From Thermoleophilia bacterium (GTDB lineage Bacteria; Actinomycetota; Thermoleophilia; Gaiellales; Gaiellaceae), in NCBI GenBank assembly GCA_017882615.1, contig JADGPD010000006.1:1-62655 (forward strand): DNA of 62,655 nucleotides, written 5' to 3'. Position 1 is the first letter of the stretch. Every line of letters starts with the position of its first letter. Below, piece after piece: positions 7,941-16,727 of the stretch. Both the position numbers and the translations under genes were made by a program. The notes beneath the pieces were generated by a model, which was not told the DNA's origin, did no database searches, and saw only the letters and a list, made by a program, of their open reading frames with translations.

Positions 7941-10577
7941 ATGAGGTTTTCGCTAGGCGCCGCCGTAGCGTTAGTAGGCATGGTCGTTTTCGTGGGCTCG
8001 GCGCCCGCTCGTACGGCTCTCCCCGATCAGAAAGCTGCACTCGCCGGCATCAAGCGAGGAGTCGCAAAAGGCTGGATCGAACGAGCCGATGCCGCTCGCT
8101 ACCGAGGCGCGGTGAACCGTGCGGCGAAGCTCATTCGCGGGTTACCGCAATCGCGGCGGGCTCCCATTGCGGCGAACCTGCACCAGGTGGCACGGGTGGC
8201 GTCGAAGCTGACCCGGGCCCGCGCCACCGCCGTGCTGGGGCAGCTTGAGATCAACAACGACTACTTCGCCAAGCATGGAGCGCCCGCAAGACACACCGAT
8301 ATCACCGACGCCGACGGTGTCGTCTACCGCTACATGAGCGGTGTTGGCTTCGAGTTTCACCCGCTAGCCAATTTCGGAGCGCTGAACGCGAAGGTCACCG
8401 GAGGATCGATTGAGTCGGCGCAGCGCCTGGAGCAGGCCCTGGTCGAACGGGGCGTGAACGAGCCCGGCGGCGGCCTTGGTTGGGAGTACTACTTCGATTA
8501 TTCGGGCGGGCGGGGGCCCTGGCTGTCGGGAATGGCGCAGGCGGTCGCTGCTCAGGCATTCGCGAACGCCGCGCGAGTAGTCGAAGCCGACTCGGCGAAG
8601 CTGATGGCTACGGCCCAGGCTGCTTTTCGCACGATTCCCGGCCGACTCACGCTGCAGCGCTCCTCGGGCCCCTGGATAAGACTCTACGGCTTCAACAATC
8701 TCGTCGTGCTAAACGCCCAGCTGCAAGCGCTGATTTCGCTTCGCGACTACGCCAACGCTAGTGCCGACGGCGACGCGGCGACGCTCTCCACGGAGATGGA
8801 ACAAGCCGCGGCCACCGACCTGCACCGCTTCGACACCGGTTATTGGACGTATTACTCGCTGCCTAGAACGCCGTCCACGCTCGACTATCAGAAGTACGTC
8901 GCGCAGTTGCTGAGAAAACTCGGATCGTCAGATCCCAGGCTCTCCGAAGCTACTACCAGGCTCGCCGGCTACACGAAGCAACCTCCGGCCTTCAAGCTCG
9001 CTAATGGCAACGCCGGAACGGTTCGATTCTGGCTTTCGAAGCCGGCCTCAGTAGAGATGAAGTCGGCGGCGGGCCGGGCGAAGCGCCTGACGCTCTACGG
9101 CGGTTGGTACAACCTCGGTTGGAAGCTGCCCGGTCGAGCCGGCGCCTATTCCGTCACCGTCAAGGCACGCGATTGGGCCGGAAACAGCTCATCTTTCACG
9201 GGCCTTCCGATCGTACGGGTCGTCCCGGCGGCGAATTGGACGGTGGTGAGCTCGGCCGTGTCGCAGACGAAGCCGGTCTTGGATGCGGCCGAAGCCGGTG
9301 TTGTTTCGCGAGCGACCGCCGTGGCGGCGGCGACACCTTCGACCGGTCCGGCTTCCTTCAGCGTCGGCGCCGGTCTGGACAACGCCGCTCAAGCTTCTCT
9401 CGCCACGAGCGCGAGTCTCAACACCGTCCGCCTGATCGTCAACTGGAGCCCCGGCGCCTTAGCACCCGATGTAGGCACGGTCGGCGATCTGAGCGCGATT
9501 CCCGCTACGGAGCGCCTGATCGTCGAGCTGGCGACGGTGTCTCCGCCTGCCGACGCCACCGGTCGCGCTCAGCTGGCGGCGTTCGCAAGCTCCCTCGTCA
9601 CGCAGGTTCCGGGTATCAACGAGCTGATCCTGGGACCGGCTCCGACGCTCAAGAGCGCGCCCGCTTATGCGGCTGCGCTGGCCGCGCTTCGCGACGCCGC
9701 GAAAGCCAAGGCGCCGGCGCTCGTAGTGGCCGGAGAGCTGGACGGTGCGGTATCTCCGAATACGACCCTCATGACACTGGCGCAAGCTATCGATGAACTG
9801 GGTCGCACGCAGCCGAGCATGGACGAGCTGGCGTTCAAGCCCGCGCCGGAAGCCGCCAAGAACGTCTGGACGATCAAGAACTACCCACAACTCGTGGCGG
9901 CGCTCGACAAGGCGTTCTCCGACTCGTCTCAGAAAGGCTTGACGCTGCCGATACTCGTGGACGGAATCGCCGCGGCAACGACCATACCGGCCGAGAAAGC
10001 GAGCGTGTACCCGACGCCGCCCGGCCCCGTGGCAGGAGTCAGCGAGAGCGTTCAGAGAAACGCGTACAAACAGGTTCTGCAGAGCACCGTCTGCATGCCG
10101 AACGTCTCGGGAGTGCTGCTCAACCGGCTCGTGGACAAAGCCGGCAGCGGTGCGGTGCCAGGCGACCAATCCGGGCTCTACTACGCCGACGGAACCGCCA
10201 AGACCAGCGCGAGCGACGTCGCCAAGTCGGCCGCTCTGGCCGAGCGGGGTACGCTCGACGTCTGCCCCGGCCTTCAGGCGAGTGTGGCCACCAAGACCCT
10301 CGTCTTCCCGCTCAGTTTCTCGAGTCAATCCCCGCCCTGGGTACTGCTTGCGTGCACGCGCGACTGCGCCTACCTGATCACCCTGGAGCGCGCCGATGGT
10401 AAGCCCGTCAGAGCCACGCGTGGGATCTTGCAAGCCGACGTGACCAGCAAGCTGACCCTGTCTGCAGGTGCGCCTCTCAGTGCCGGTAGCGGATATCACC
10501 TGCGCGTACGGTTGGTCGCCAGCACCAGCCCCGGCCCGATCCAGCAGTACGTGAGCCCGCCGCTTTCGCTCACGTAG
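7941..10577 (+). CDS. Secreted D-glucuronyl C5-epimerase-like protein with extra C-terminal domain
   Basis: 878 aa. Signal peptide at residues 1-28 (GAAVALVGMVVFVGSAPA). The region at about 130-360 carries the D-glucuronyl C5-epimerase C-terminal-domain pattern: WEYYFDYSGGRGPWLSGMAQ, then SSGPWIRLYGFNNLVVLNAQ. Eukaryotic members invert C5 of uronic acid in heparan-type chains; bacterial ones presumably act on exopolysaccharide, but the substrate here is unknown. An Ig-like stretch (about 370-430) and a ~380-residue segment resembling a degenerate TIM-barrel (LIVNWSPGALAPD, LILGPAPTLKSAP) follow, ending in a beta-rich tail. Two Cys near the end may pair. Flanked by the TolB-like gene 116 bp upstream; no glycosyltransferases nearby. 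Confidence 0.7.
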   Translation: MRFSLGAAVALVGMVVFVGSAPARTALPDQKAALAGIKRGVAKGWIERADAARYRGAVNRAAKLIRGLPQSRRAPIAANLHQVARVASKLTRARATAVLGQLEINNDYFAKHGAPARHTDITDADGVVYRYMSGVGFEFHPLANFGALNAKVTGGSIESAQRLEQALVERGVNEPGGGLGWEYYFDYSGGRGPWLSGMAQAVAAQAFANAARVVEADSAKLMATAQAAFRTIPGRLTLQRSSGPWIRLYGFNNLVVLNAQLQALISLRDYANASADGDAATLSTEMEQAAATDLHRFDTGYWTYYSLPRTPSTLDYQKYVAQLLRKLGSSDPRLSEATTRLAGYTKQPPAFKLANGNAGTVRFWLSKPASVEMKSAAGRAKRLTLYGGWYNLGWKLPGRAGAYSVTVKARDWAGNSSSFTGLPIVRVVPAANWTVVSSAVSQTKPVLDAAEAGVVSRATAVAAATPSTGPASFSVGAGLDNAAQASLATSASLNTVRLIVNWSPGALAPDVGTVGDLSAIPATERLIVELATVSPPADATGRAQLAAFASSLVTQVPGINELILGPAPTLKSAPAYAAALAALRDAAKAKAPALVVAGELDGAVSPNTTLMTLAQAIDELGRTQPSMDELAFKPAPEAAKNVWTIKNYPQLVAALDKAFSDSSQKGLTLPILVDGIAAATTIPAEKASVYPTPPGPVAGVSESVQRNAYKQVLQSTVCMPNVSGVLLNRLVDKAGSGAVPGDQSGLYYADGTAKTSASDVAKSAALAERGTLDVCPGLQASVATKTLVFPLSFSSQSPPWVLLACTRDCAYLITLERADGKPVRATRGILQADVTSKLTLSAGAPLSAGSGYHLRVRLVASTSPGPIQQYVSPPLSLT

Positions 10578-10610
10578 ACGGAAAGATCGCGGCAACTCCG
10601 AAGCTGGTTC

Positions 10611-11117
10611 TCAAGAAGGCGGAACCAGGCGAGTTTCCACACGCGCATCCTTGGAATCGCGCCCGAGCAGAGGGCCCGGCACGCGATCGAGCTCGCTGGC
10701 GCCCGGAATACGATCGAACCCCGGGAATCCCTCGCCCAGGCTGCCCTCCAGCAACCAGTACTCGATCGCCCGCTGTCCCTTCGCCCCAACCAGCACCAGC
10801 GCCAGCGAATACGCCTCATCGGGAGTCTCCAGCCCGATTTCTTGCGAGAAGCGCCCGCCACTCGCATGCAGCTCGGGCTCGACCGGGAAGAGCAGGTCGC
10901 GTATCTCGAAGGCGAGCCAGACGTGGTGCCCGTGCGGGACTGGCGAGAGCTCGCCCTCGATACGAAGGCGGCGCGCCGGATCGAGACCCTTCTCGGAGAG
11001 GAGGATGCGGCCGCCGACATCGACGTGGCTGTCGAGAAAGAGCATCCAGATTGCGGAGGCGAGGAAGAACGCCGCAACAGAGGCGACGATCAGGAGCGCG
11101 CTGGCTGTCTGACTCAT
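10611..11117 (-). CDS. Membrane-anchored hypothetical protein
   Basis: 168 aa. One N-terminal transmembrane helix (about residues 6-27, ALLIVASVAAFFLASAIWML) and then a soluble, probably beta-rich domain with no recognised motif (VGGRILLSEKGLDPARRLRI, SYSLALVLVGAKG-like strands). The single uncleaved helix suggests a membrane-tethered domain facing outside. It converges with the epimerase-like gene (33 bp apart) and stands alone on its strand. Codon use matches its neighbours. No family recognised; existence of the gene is supported by the clean signal-anchor and length. Confidence 0.6.
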   Translation of the reverse strand: MSQTASALLIVASVAAFFLASAIWMLFLDSHVDVGGRILLSEKGLDPARRLRIEGELSPVPHGHHVWLAFEIRDLLFPVEPELHASGGRFSQEIGLETPDEAYSLALVLVGAKGQRAIEYWLLEGSLGEGFPGFDRIPGASELDRVPGPLLGRDSKDARVETRLVPPS

Positions 11118-11557
11118 TCGCGGACCTCCTCCGGTCTCGACTCGATAGTCCAGGGAGTTTCTACCCGTGACCGGATACCGGCAACCCCGGCCGTGCCGAT
11201 CCGGCGCCTTCTCGCGTACGGCCTGAAAGCGTGTTCCCGGGAGGGCGAGACGCGTATCTACTGAAATGCTCGCCTAGCTGTGAATATCGAGCTCAACGTT
11301 ATTAGTGATCTAGCGGCGCGTGAGTGGGGTCGAAGCTGTGAATAGCCCGGTAAAGAGGGTGAGACCGGCTAGCTATTTCGGTTACTTGACGGGGTAGAGA
11401 CACGCACTTAAAACCAAGTTATGGGGGAGGCTCGCTTCTCGAACGCGGTATGGGTTGGAGTCACTCGAAATGACTCCCACGATCGCATGCGCATATATCG
11501 GCCTCTGCGCCGGCCGGATCGGCGATCTGGAGTGACGAGATCAACAGGAGGTTCGGT
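11118..11557. other. 440-bp intergenic region, no gene seen
   Basis: No reading frame with coding character is seen on either strand. The stretch is less GC-rich than its surroundings from about 11260 to 11450. It holds GGATACCGG / CCGATCC type short inverted repeats near 11170-11210 and probably the promoter of the duplicated-domain gene at 11558. A segment GGGAGTTTCTACC at 11153 resembles a purine-riboswitch core but the rest of that fold is not present. Confidence 0.5.
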
Positions 11558-13180
11558 ATGAGGTTCAAGGAAATCGGCGCCAGGAGACGCACTTACACGC
11601 TTCTCTGCGCCCTCGTCGCCGCGGTCGCGCTTGCCGTCCTGTCTTCCGGCGCGGGTGCAACGAGCAAGTGCGAAACCGTTCTCGGCACCACTACCTTCAC
11701 CGATCCAACCGGTGACGGCTCGGGTGCAGGCGCGCCCGACATCTCAGACGTCACCGTGACGTCCTACGAAGGCGGCGCGACGACGTTCGTGATCGCGCTT
11801 CCCGGTGTGGACGAGTTCAGCCCTGGCATGCTCGTCAGGACATATATCGACTCCGACAAGAACACCGCGACCGGAAGCGAGAAGGGCTACGAGTACATGA
11901 TCCAGACTGTGCCGGCCGGCGGCCTGTCGGACAGTGGGCTGAAGGCCAAGTGCAAGGATCAGCCTGTCTCGACGCTCTTTGCCTGGAACGGGACGGCCTG
12001 GGTTGCGCAAGACACCGAGACGCTCAGCTCGTGGTACGGCGACAGTAGCCTCACCGTAACGCTGAACGCCTCCGAGACCGGAAAGGCGCTGACCTTCAAT
12101 TTCGCGGTCTACGCGGCCTCGAACGTCAGCTTCGACTCATCCGGCTGGCCCGACATCTCGAGCGCGTCGTTTGACTGGGCGCCCGATACCGGCTCGTGGA
12201 CATATCAGCCGTTCCAGTGGAGCGCGTACAGCGACCCCGCCGGGGACGGTAGTGCCGAGGGTGCGCCGGACATCACCGGTGTCGCAGTCACGAAGTGGAA
12301 GGGCAACCTGCTCAAGTTCGCGATTTCGATTCCGGGCACCGAGGAGTTCGGCGAGGACATGCTGATGCGAATCCTGATCGACTCCGACAGCAACCCGGCC
12401 ACCGGCGATGCGAGTGGTTACGACTACATGGTGCAGGCGCAGCGCGTCTCCTTCGAGACGGCGTCGGTGCCCATGAGCGCGAAAAGTATTCTTCGCTCTC
12501 TGTGCTACCAGCCGAAGGCCGCCCTGCTCGAGTGGGACGGCGACAGCTGGAAAGCGGTCGAAGGCGGCTCGCTCGACTGGTGGTATACGAAGGGGCTCGA
12601 GCTCTCGCTCGACTCCTCGCTGATCGGCAGCCCGGCGACCTTCAACTTCGCCGTCTACGCGGCGACGGACGTCAGCTTCTCCGACTCCGGCTGGGTGGAT
12701 CTCACAAAGGCCCCGGCCTCCGACCGCGCTCCCGACTCCGGCTCCTACGGCTTCCCGCTCGCCGTCGCGAATGCCGATCTGGTTGGCGTCTATACGGTCA
12801 AGTACCACGTCATCAAGGCGAGCGGCCATCTGAACCAGAAGAAGACCGGCACGAAGGCCTGGAGCTTCCAGAAGAGCTGCTCGAAGAAGAACTGCGCCAC
12901 CAAGGTGAGCGTGAAGGGACAGGGTCGCTACAAGCTGTCCCGCGCGGGCAAGGTCTCCTATAAGGCTCGCAGCGGCAAGACGGTCTCATGCAGCAGCTCG
13001 GCCAACACTCCTACGACCGAGACGTTCAGCATGAGGGTTCAGAAGAGCGGCTGGGTCAAGGGTAAGTGGCGGGTGACCAAATGGGCGGGAACGCTCAAGG
13101 TCGCCAGCGCCAAGAAGAGTGCGTCGAACTGTGGAGCCGGCTCGTATACGGCTTCTCTCATCGGAACGCTCAAGAAGTAG
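11558..13180 (+). CDS. Secreted protein with two tandem ~200-residue beta domains and a basic C-terminal domain
   Basis: 540 aa, ATG preceded by a perfect AGGAGG at 11545-11550. Signal peptide residues 1-31 (LLCALVAAVALAVLSSGAGA). Two tandem copies of one domain: copy 1 starts TFTDPTGDGSGAGAPDISDV and copy 2 YSDPAGDGSAEGAPDITGV, each containing a DSDxNxATG Asp-rich loop that looks like a calcium site, and ending SFDSSGWPDI / SFSDSGWVDL. A C-terminal ~100-residue domain is Lys/Ser-rich with paired Cys (KSCSKKNCATKVSVKG). No enzyme motif is seen; a surface or matrix role is possible. The strong ribosome-binding site and terminator suggest high expression. The family is not recognised by name. 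Confidence 0.75.
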   Translation: MRFKEIGARRRTYTLLCALVAAVALAVLSSGAGATSKCETVLGTTTFTDPTGDGSGAGAPDISDVTVTSYEGGATTFVIALPGVDEFSPGMLVRTYIDSDKNTATGSEKGYEYMIQTVPAGGLSDSGLKAKCKDQPVSTLFAWNGTAWVAQDTETLSSWYGDSSLTVTLNASETGKALTFNFAVYAASNVSFDSSGWPDISSASFDWAPDTGSWTYQPFQWSAYSDPAGDGSAEGAPDITGVAVTKWKGNLLKFAISIPGTEEFGEDMLMRILIDSDSNPATGDASGYDYMVQAQRVSFETASVPMSAKSILRSLCYQPKAALLEWDGDSWKAVEGGSLDWWYTKGLELSLDSSLIGSPATFNFAVYAATDVSFSDSGWVDLTKAPASDRAPDSGSYGFPLAVANADLVGVYTVKYHVIKASGHLNQKKTGTKAWSFQKSCSKKNCATKVSVKGQGRYKLSRAGKVSYKARSGKTVSCSSSANTPTTETFSMRVQKSGWVKGKWRVTKWAGTLKVASAKKSASNCGAGSYTASLIGTLKK

Positions 13181-13203
13181 CGACGCGAAGAGTCGCGCCA
13201 AAG

Positions 13204-13232
13204 AGAGCGGGGCGGTCCGGCCGCCCCGCTCT
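13204..13232 (+). terminator. Intrinsic terminator after the duplicated-domain gene
   Basis: A perfect 12-bp stem, AGAGCGGGGCGG with CCGCCCCGCTCT, loop TCCGG, followed by TTT. It lies 24 bp after the stop codon at 13180 and before the convergent transporter gene ending at 13290, so it may serve both strands. Confidence 0.8.
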
Positions 13233-13289
13233 TTCGCGTCGATACGTGAGTCGCCGCTTGCTACAGCCGGCGTGAATCGAGCCGCGGGG

Positions 13290-13916
13290 CTAGTCGCCCC
13301 AGAGCCCTTTCCCCACCGGGAGTACGCGCTTCGACCCCATCCCGTTGACCACTCCTGCCGCCGAGGCGTACCAGGCGACCGCAGCGGTGACGATGCCCGC
13401 CCAGCCGCCGGCGTGGAGCCAGAAGTCTGTGCGGCCGTGAGCGACGAGGAGAAAGCCGACCGCCAGCAAAATCTCGGTGACCTCGAGCGTCAGGAACACG
13501 GCCAACGTCGCCAGGCTCACCCGGGCCGCCCAGAGCACCATGTAGGTGTTGAAGATCGCGAACGCGATCAGGAACCAAGCCAGCGCGCTGTTTACCTGGG
13601 TCTTGTTCTGGAAGGCTGAGTAGAACGTGGTCTGGGTGTTGATTATCAAGACGAAGATCCCGAGCGAGAGCCAGAAGCCCCCGTAGCTCGAGAAGGCCGT
13701 CGCGCCAAAGACGTTGCGATTCCGGAACTCCCACATTCCGGCCAAAAGCTGGATCACGCCTCCGTAGGAGATCGCCAGCCCAATCCAGATCCCGTCGGGG
13801 ATAAAGGTCGCGTTGTGTCCGCTCAGCATGAAGGTAGTGAGCGCGAACGCCGCCAGACCTAGCGGCGCGGGGTCGGCGACCCGCGAGAATCCTCGCTCTT
13901 CTGTCGCCTCGGCCAT
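13290..13916 (-). CDS. satP: GPR1/FUN34/YaaH-family acetate-type transporter
   Basis: 208 aa, start ATG 13916 chosen because a perfect AAGGAGG lies 6-7 nt upstream. Six transmembrane helices fill the protein. The family signature appears as ADPAPLGLAAFALTTF near the N-terminus (NPAPLGL motif), and GHNATFIPDGIWIGLAISYG and GMWEFRNRNVFGATAFSSYG follow as in SatP/YaaH and AceP. Members move acetate/succinate with protons across the cytoplasmic membrane. It lies 111 bp downstream of the amino-acid ABC ATPase gene on the same strand but has its own ribosome-binding site, so it may be a separate unit. Confidence 0.9.
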   Translation of the reverse strand: MAEATEERGFSRVADPAPLGLAAFALTTFMLSGHNATFIPDGIWIGLAISYGGVIQLLAGMWEFRNRNVFGATAFSSYGGFWLSLGIFVLIINTQTTFYSAFQNKTQVNSALAWFLIAFAIFNTYMVLWAARVSLATLAVFLTLEVTEILLAVGFLLVAHGRTDFWLHAGGWAGIVTAAVAWYASAAGVVNGMGSKRVLPVGKGLWGD

Positions 13917-14027
13917 AGATTCCTCCTTGTCGTGGATCGCGGCACAACGGCTGCACCGCCTGCGCAATCGTAAGCAGGCGATCGGCTGGTCAAGTTTCGC
14001 CGGAGCAGCGCTCGGAGGCGCGAGCAC

Positions 14028-14804
14028 TCAGAGGATCTTGGAAAGGAAAGCCTTGGTGCGCTCGTGCGTCGGCGACTCGAAGAAGTGCTCGGGCGAGCCC
14101 TCCTCAATGATCACGCCCTCGTCCATCATCACAACGCGGTCGGCGGCGCGCTTGGCAAAGCCCATCTCGTGCGTGACGACGATCATCGTCGTGCCCTCGT
14201 GCGCCAGCTCCTCCATCACGTCCAGCACCTCGCCGGTGACCTCGGGATCGAGCGCGCTGGTGGGCTCGTCGAACAGCATCAGCGCCGGCTTCATCGCCAA
14301 CGCTCGGGCGATCGCCACTCGCTGCTGCTGCCCGCCCGAGAGCTTGCCCGGGTAGGTGTCCTTCTTGTCCGCCAAGCCGACGCGCGCGAGTAACTTCTCG
14401 GCGTCGCTGATGGCCTCTTGCTTGGAGACGCCGCGGACCTGAATCGGCGCCTCGGTTACGTTCTCGAGCGCCGTCTTGTGCGGAAAGAGGTTGAAGCGCT
14501 GGAAGACGAAGCCGATCTCGGTGCGCTGGCGGGAGATGTTCCGTTCGGAGTCCTCGACCAGCCTGCCGTTCTTCATCCGGTAGCCGATCGGATGCCCGTT
14601 GACCTCGATCGAGCCGCCGTCGATCTTCTCGAGATGGTTGATGCAGCGCAGGAAGGTCGTCTTGCCAGAGCCGGACGTACCGATGATGCAAACGGTTTCC
14701 CGCGGCCTGACGTCGAGTGACACCCCCTTGAGAATGTGCAATCGGCCGAAGTGCTTGTGCACCTCGGTCGCCCGCAACACGAGACCCTCCAGACTGGACG
14801 TCAT
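14028..14804 (-). CDS. Polar amino-acid ABC transporter ATP-binding protein (HisP/GlnQ type)
   Basis: 258 aa. Walker [16 protein letters not shown], signature [15 protein letters not shown], Walker [14 protein letters not shown], and H-loop [16 protein letters not shown], the PAAT-family ATPase pattern. ATG 14804 overlaps the permease stop as ATGA, so the two are translationally coupled and the longer upstream in-frame start is not needed. It powers amino-acid import with the permease and binding protein encoded just upstream. Last gene of the SBP-permease-ATPase operon. Confidence 0.93.
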   Translation of the reverse strand: MTSSLEGLVLRATEVHKHFGRLHILKGVSLDVRPRETVCIIGTSGSGKTTFLRCINHLEKIDGGSIEVNGHPIGYRMKNGRLVEDSERNISRQRTEIGFVFQRFNLFPHKTALENVTEAPIQVRGVSKQEAISDAEKLLARVGLADKKDTYPGKLSGGQQQRVAIARALAMKPALMLFDEPTSALDPEVTGEVLDVMEELAHEGTTMIVVTHEMGFAKRAADRVVMMDEGVIIEEGSPEHFFESPTHERTKAFLSKIL

Positions 14805-15550
14805 GATCGTCCTCGCCAACGTCCGCCGGCGCCGAATGGCCAGTCTCCGAGACGAGAGACTCCGCCACCCTCGGTCCAAACCGCAACAGCGCGCTCACGC
14901 AGCGACAGCTCGTCGCCATGCTCACTGACGGCAAGCCTGCGTTCGATCGAAGCCTGGACGATGCTCCAGATCGAGGTGAGAACGAGATACCAGAAAGCGA
15001 CCGCGATAAAGGGCGCGACGTTCCCCGAGCTAGAGAAGACCTGTTCGGCGTCGCTGAAGAGCTCGTAGACGCCGATGATGTAAACGAGTGAGCTCGTCTT
15101 CATCATGTTGTTGAACTCGTTGCCGAGCGGCGGCACGATCACGCGTGCGGCCTGCGGCAGGACGATCCTCCGCATGATCGCGCCGTAGCGCATCCCGAGC
15201 GACTTCCCGGCCTCCATCTGTCCCTTGTCGATGGAGTCGATCCCGGCTCGGATGATCTCGCGCATGTAGGCGCCCTCGTTGACGCCCAGGGCGAGGATGC
15301 CCGCGAACACTTCCTGCTTGAGAGTGAAGGCTCCGAAGCCGACTGTGCGCCCCGGGATGATGAGCCAGATGAACATGATCTGGACGAGTACCGGCGTACC
15401 GCGAAACACGAGCACGTAGGCGCCCGAGAGGAACCGCAGCGGCCTGAAGTTCGACATCCGCATGAGAGCCGCGATCAGGCCCAGGATGATGCCCAGCACC
15501 TGGGCGACGATCGAGATGTAGACCGTCGCCCAGAGTGCATGAACGAACAC
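14801..15550 (-). CDS. Polar amino-acid ABC transporter permease (HisM/GlnP type), start uncertain
   Basis: 249 aa counted from GTG 15550. Five or so membrane helices and the EAA-loop signature [21 protein letters not shown] and [12 protein letters not shown] identify the PAAT permease family. Homologues begin with ~25 more residues; here the frame continues upstream as LVNWHLVWTRIGDPDG before VFVHALW, matching the family, but contains no ATG, GTG or TTG until the binding-protein stop at 15621. Translation may start at CTG (15607-15612 area, 5' GGAG close by) or at ATT. The C-terminus has an extended Gly/Arg-rich tail. Coupled to the ATPase gene by ATGA. Confidence 0.88.
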   Translation of the reverse strand: MFVHALWATVYISIVAQVLGIILGLIAALMRMSNFRPLRFLSGAYVLVFRGTPVLVQIMFIWLIIPGRTVGFGAFTLKQEVFAGILALGVNEGAYMREIIRAGIDSIDKGQMEAGKSLGMRYGAIMRRIVLPQAARVIVPPLGNEFNNMMKTSSLVYIIGVYELFSDAEQVFSSSGNVAPFIAVAFWYLVLTSIWSIVQASIERRLAVSEHGDELSLRERAVAVWTEGGGVSRLGDWPFGAGGRWRGRS

Positions 15551-15620
15551 GCCGTCCGGATCGCCGATGCGCGTCCAGACGAGGTGCCAGTTGACCAGGC
15601 CGAGAGTAATCAGCAGGCTC

Positions 15621-16457
15621 CTATTTCTTCGCTAGCTTCGCGTTCTCGGCGTCGAGCATGGCCTTCTGGGTCGTGGCGGCCTGAACCGCGACGACCTTAC
15701 CGCTCAGGGAGGCCAGATCGGTGATTCCGGCCGGGTTGCCCTTCTTGACCATGATCAGCGTTCCGACGGAGACGTAGTCGGAGAAGTCGACCTCCTTGGC
15801 ACGCTCCGGCGTATCCGAGAGGGCGCTGATGATCGCGTCGCACTTCTTCGCCTGGAGCGCGGGGATGAGCACGTCGAAGCCGGTCGTCTGGAACTCGGCC
15901 TTCTTCCCCCAGAGCTTGACGAGCGCGTTGGCGATGTCGATGTCGGCGCCGACGGTCTTGCCGTTCACTATCGACTCCATGGGCGGATAGGTGGTGTCGC
16001 TGCAGAACTTGATCGTGCCGCCGCTGATGTTGGGAGCAGTCAGCGACGCCGGAGCAGCCGGCGGATTCGCGAGAGCGAATTGGCTGAGGCCCCAACGGCC
16101 GAGGATCTTCTGCATCTCACCGGTCGCGTAGAGCTTCGCTATCGCCTGCTTGAAGCTGTTGCCGAGCGGATCGCCCTTGCGGGTGGCGATGCCTTCGGGC
16201 GTGGTTGCGAGCTGCTTTCCGGCGATCTCGTACTTGCCGGGGTTCTTCTTCATGTAGTAGAGGACAGGGGTGGCGTCGGCTGCATAAGCGTCGACCTTGC
16301 CGGTCTGCAGGGCGATGGCGGCGTTCGTGTCGGCCGGGAAGACCTTGATCGTGATCTGCTTGCTCTTCGAGCTGCTGCCGCAGCCGGTCGTGGCCCCGAC
16401 GATCAGCACGGTGACGAGCATCGCCCCCAACAGGGCGAAAAGCGTGCGTGTGCGCAT
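15621..16457 (-). CDS. Amino-acid ABC transporter substrate-binding lipoprotein, circularly permuted
   Basis: 278 aa from ATG 16457. Lipoprotein signal with lipobox TTGC (Cys26). Family 3 binding-protein halves are in swapped order: residues 35-128 (ITIKVFPADTNAAIALQTGK ... GEMQKILGRWGL) match the C-terminal half of SBP_bac_3, a Pro/Ala linker follows (about 129-146), and residues 147-278 (GGTIKFCSDTTYPPMESI ... VAVQAATTQKAMLDAENAKL) match the N-terminal half. The protein ends abruptly where a normal member would continue into the strand found here at residue 35. The ligand is probably a polar amino acid, delivered to the permease downstream. First gene of the operon. The swap could also reflect deletion within a tandem SBP duplication. 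Confidence 0.88.
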   Translation of the reverse strand: MRTRTLFALLGAMLVTVLIVGATTGCGSSSKSKQITIKVFPADTNAAIALQTGKVDAYAADATPVLYYMKKNPGKYEIAGKQLATTPEGIATRKGDPLGNSFKQAIAKLYATGEMQKILGRWGLSQFALANPPAAPASLTAPNISGGTIKFCSDTTYPPMESIVNGKTVGADIDIANALVKLWGKKAEFQTTGFDVLIPALQAKKCDAIISALSDTPERAKEVDFSDYVSVGTLIMVKKGNPAGITDLASLSGKVVAVQAATTQKAMLDAENAKLAKK

Positions 16458-16727
16458 GATTACTCGGATTCCTTTCTCGAGGACGTCGCTTGATGACGAT
16501 CCGGCCGCAGGGGCGGTAGAGCGCTGTCTGCGCCTGCAGTTCTTGCGATTGGCCACGACGCCCGGAGTCTCAACGAGGGGCATTCTCCTACGTGGACGGG
16601 AGGGAAAGCAAACAGCAACCCGTTTTGCGGGGCGAAAGCGCTTTCCCGCGGCCGGCTGATCGGAGCCACGCGAACGCTACCGGCTCTCGTCGGCCCGCGA
16701 GCAACGCGCCGGCGACTACGCCGCTTG

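Noticed and set aside
11153-11165. GGGAGTTTCTACC, similar to the purine riboswitch core
   Set aside because: The L3 sequence CCGUAAA, the L2 loop and the closing P1 strand are not present, and the next gene is nearly 400 nt away; likely chance.
16634-16645. GAAAGCGCTTTC palindrome upstream of the amino-acid ABC operon
   Set aside because: Single copy and about 180 bp from the start; not enough to call an operator.
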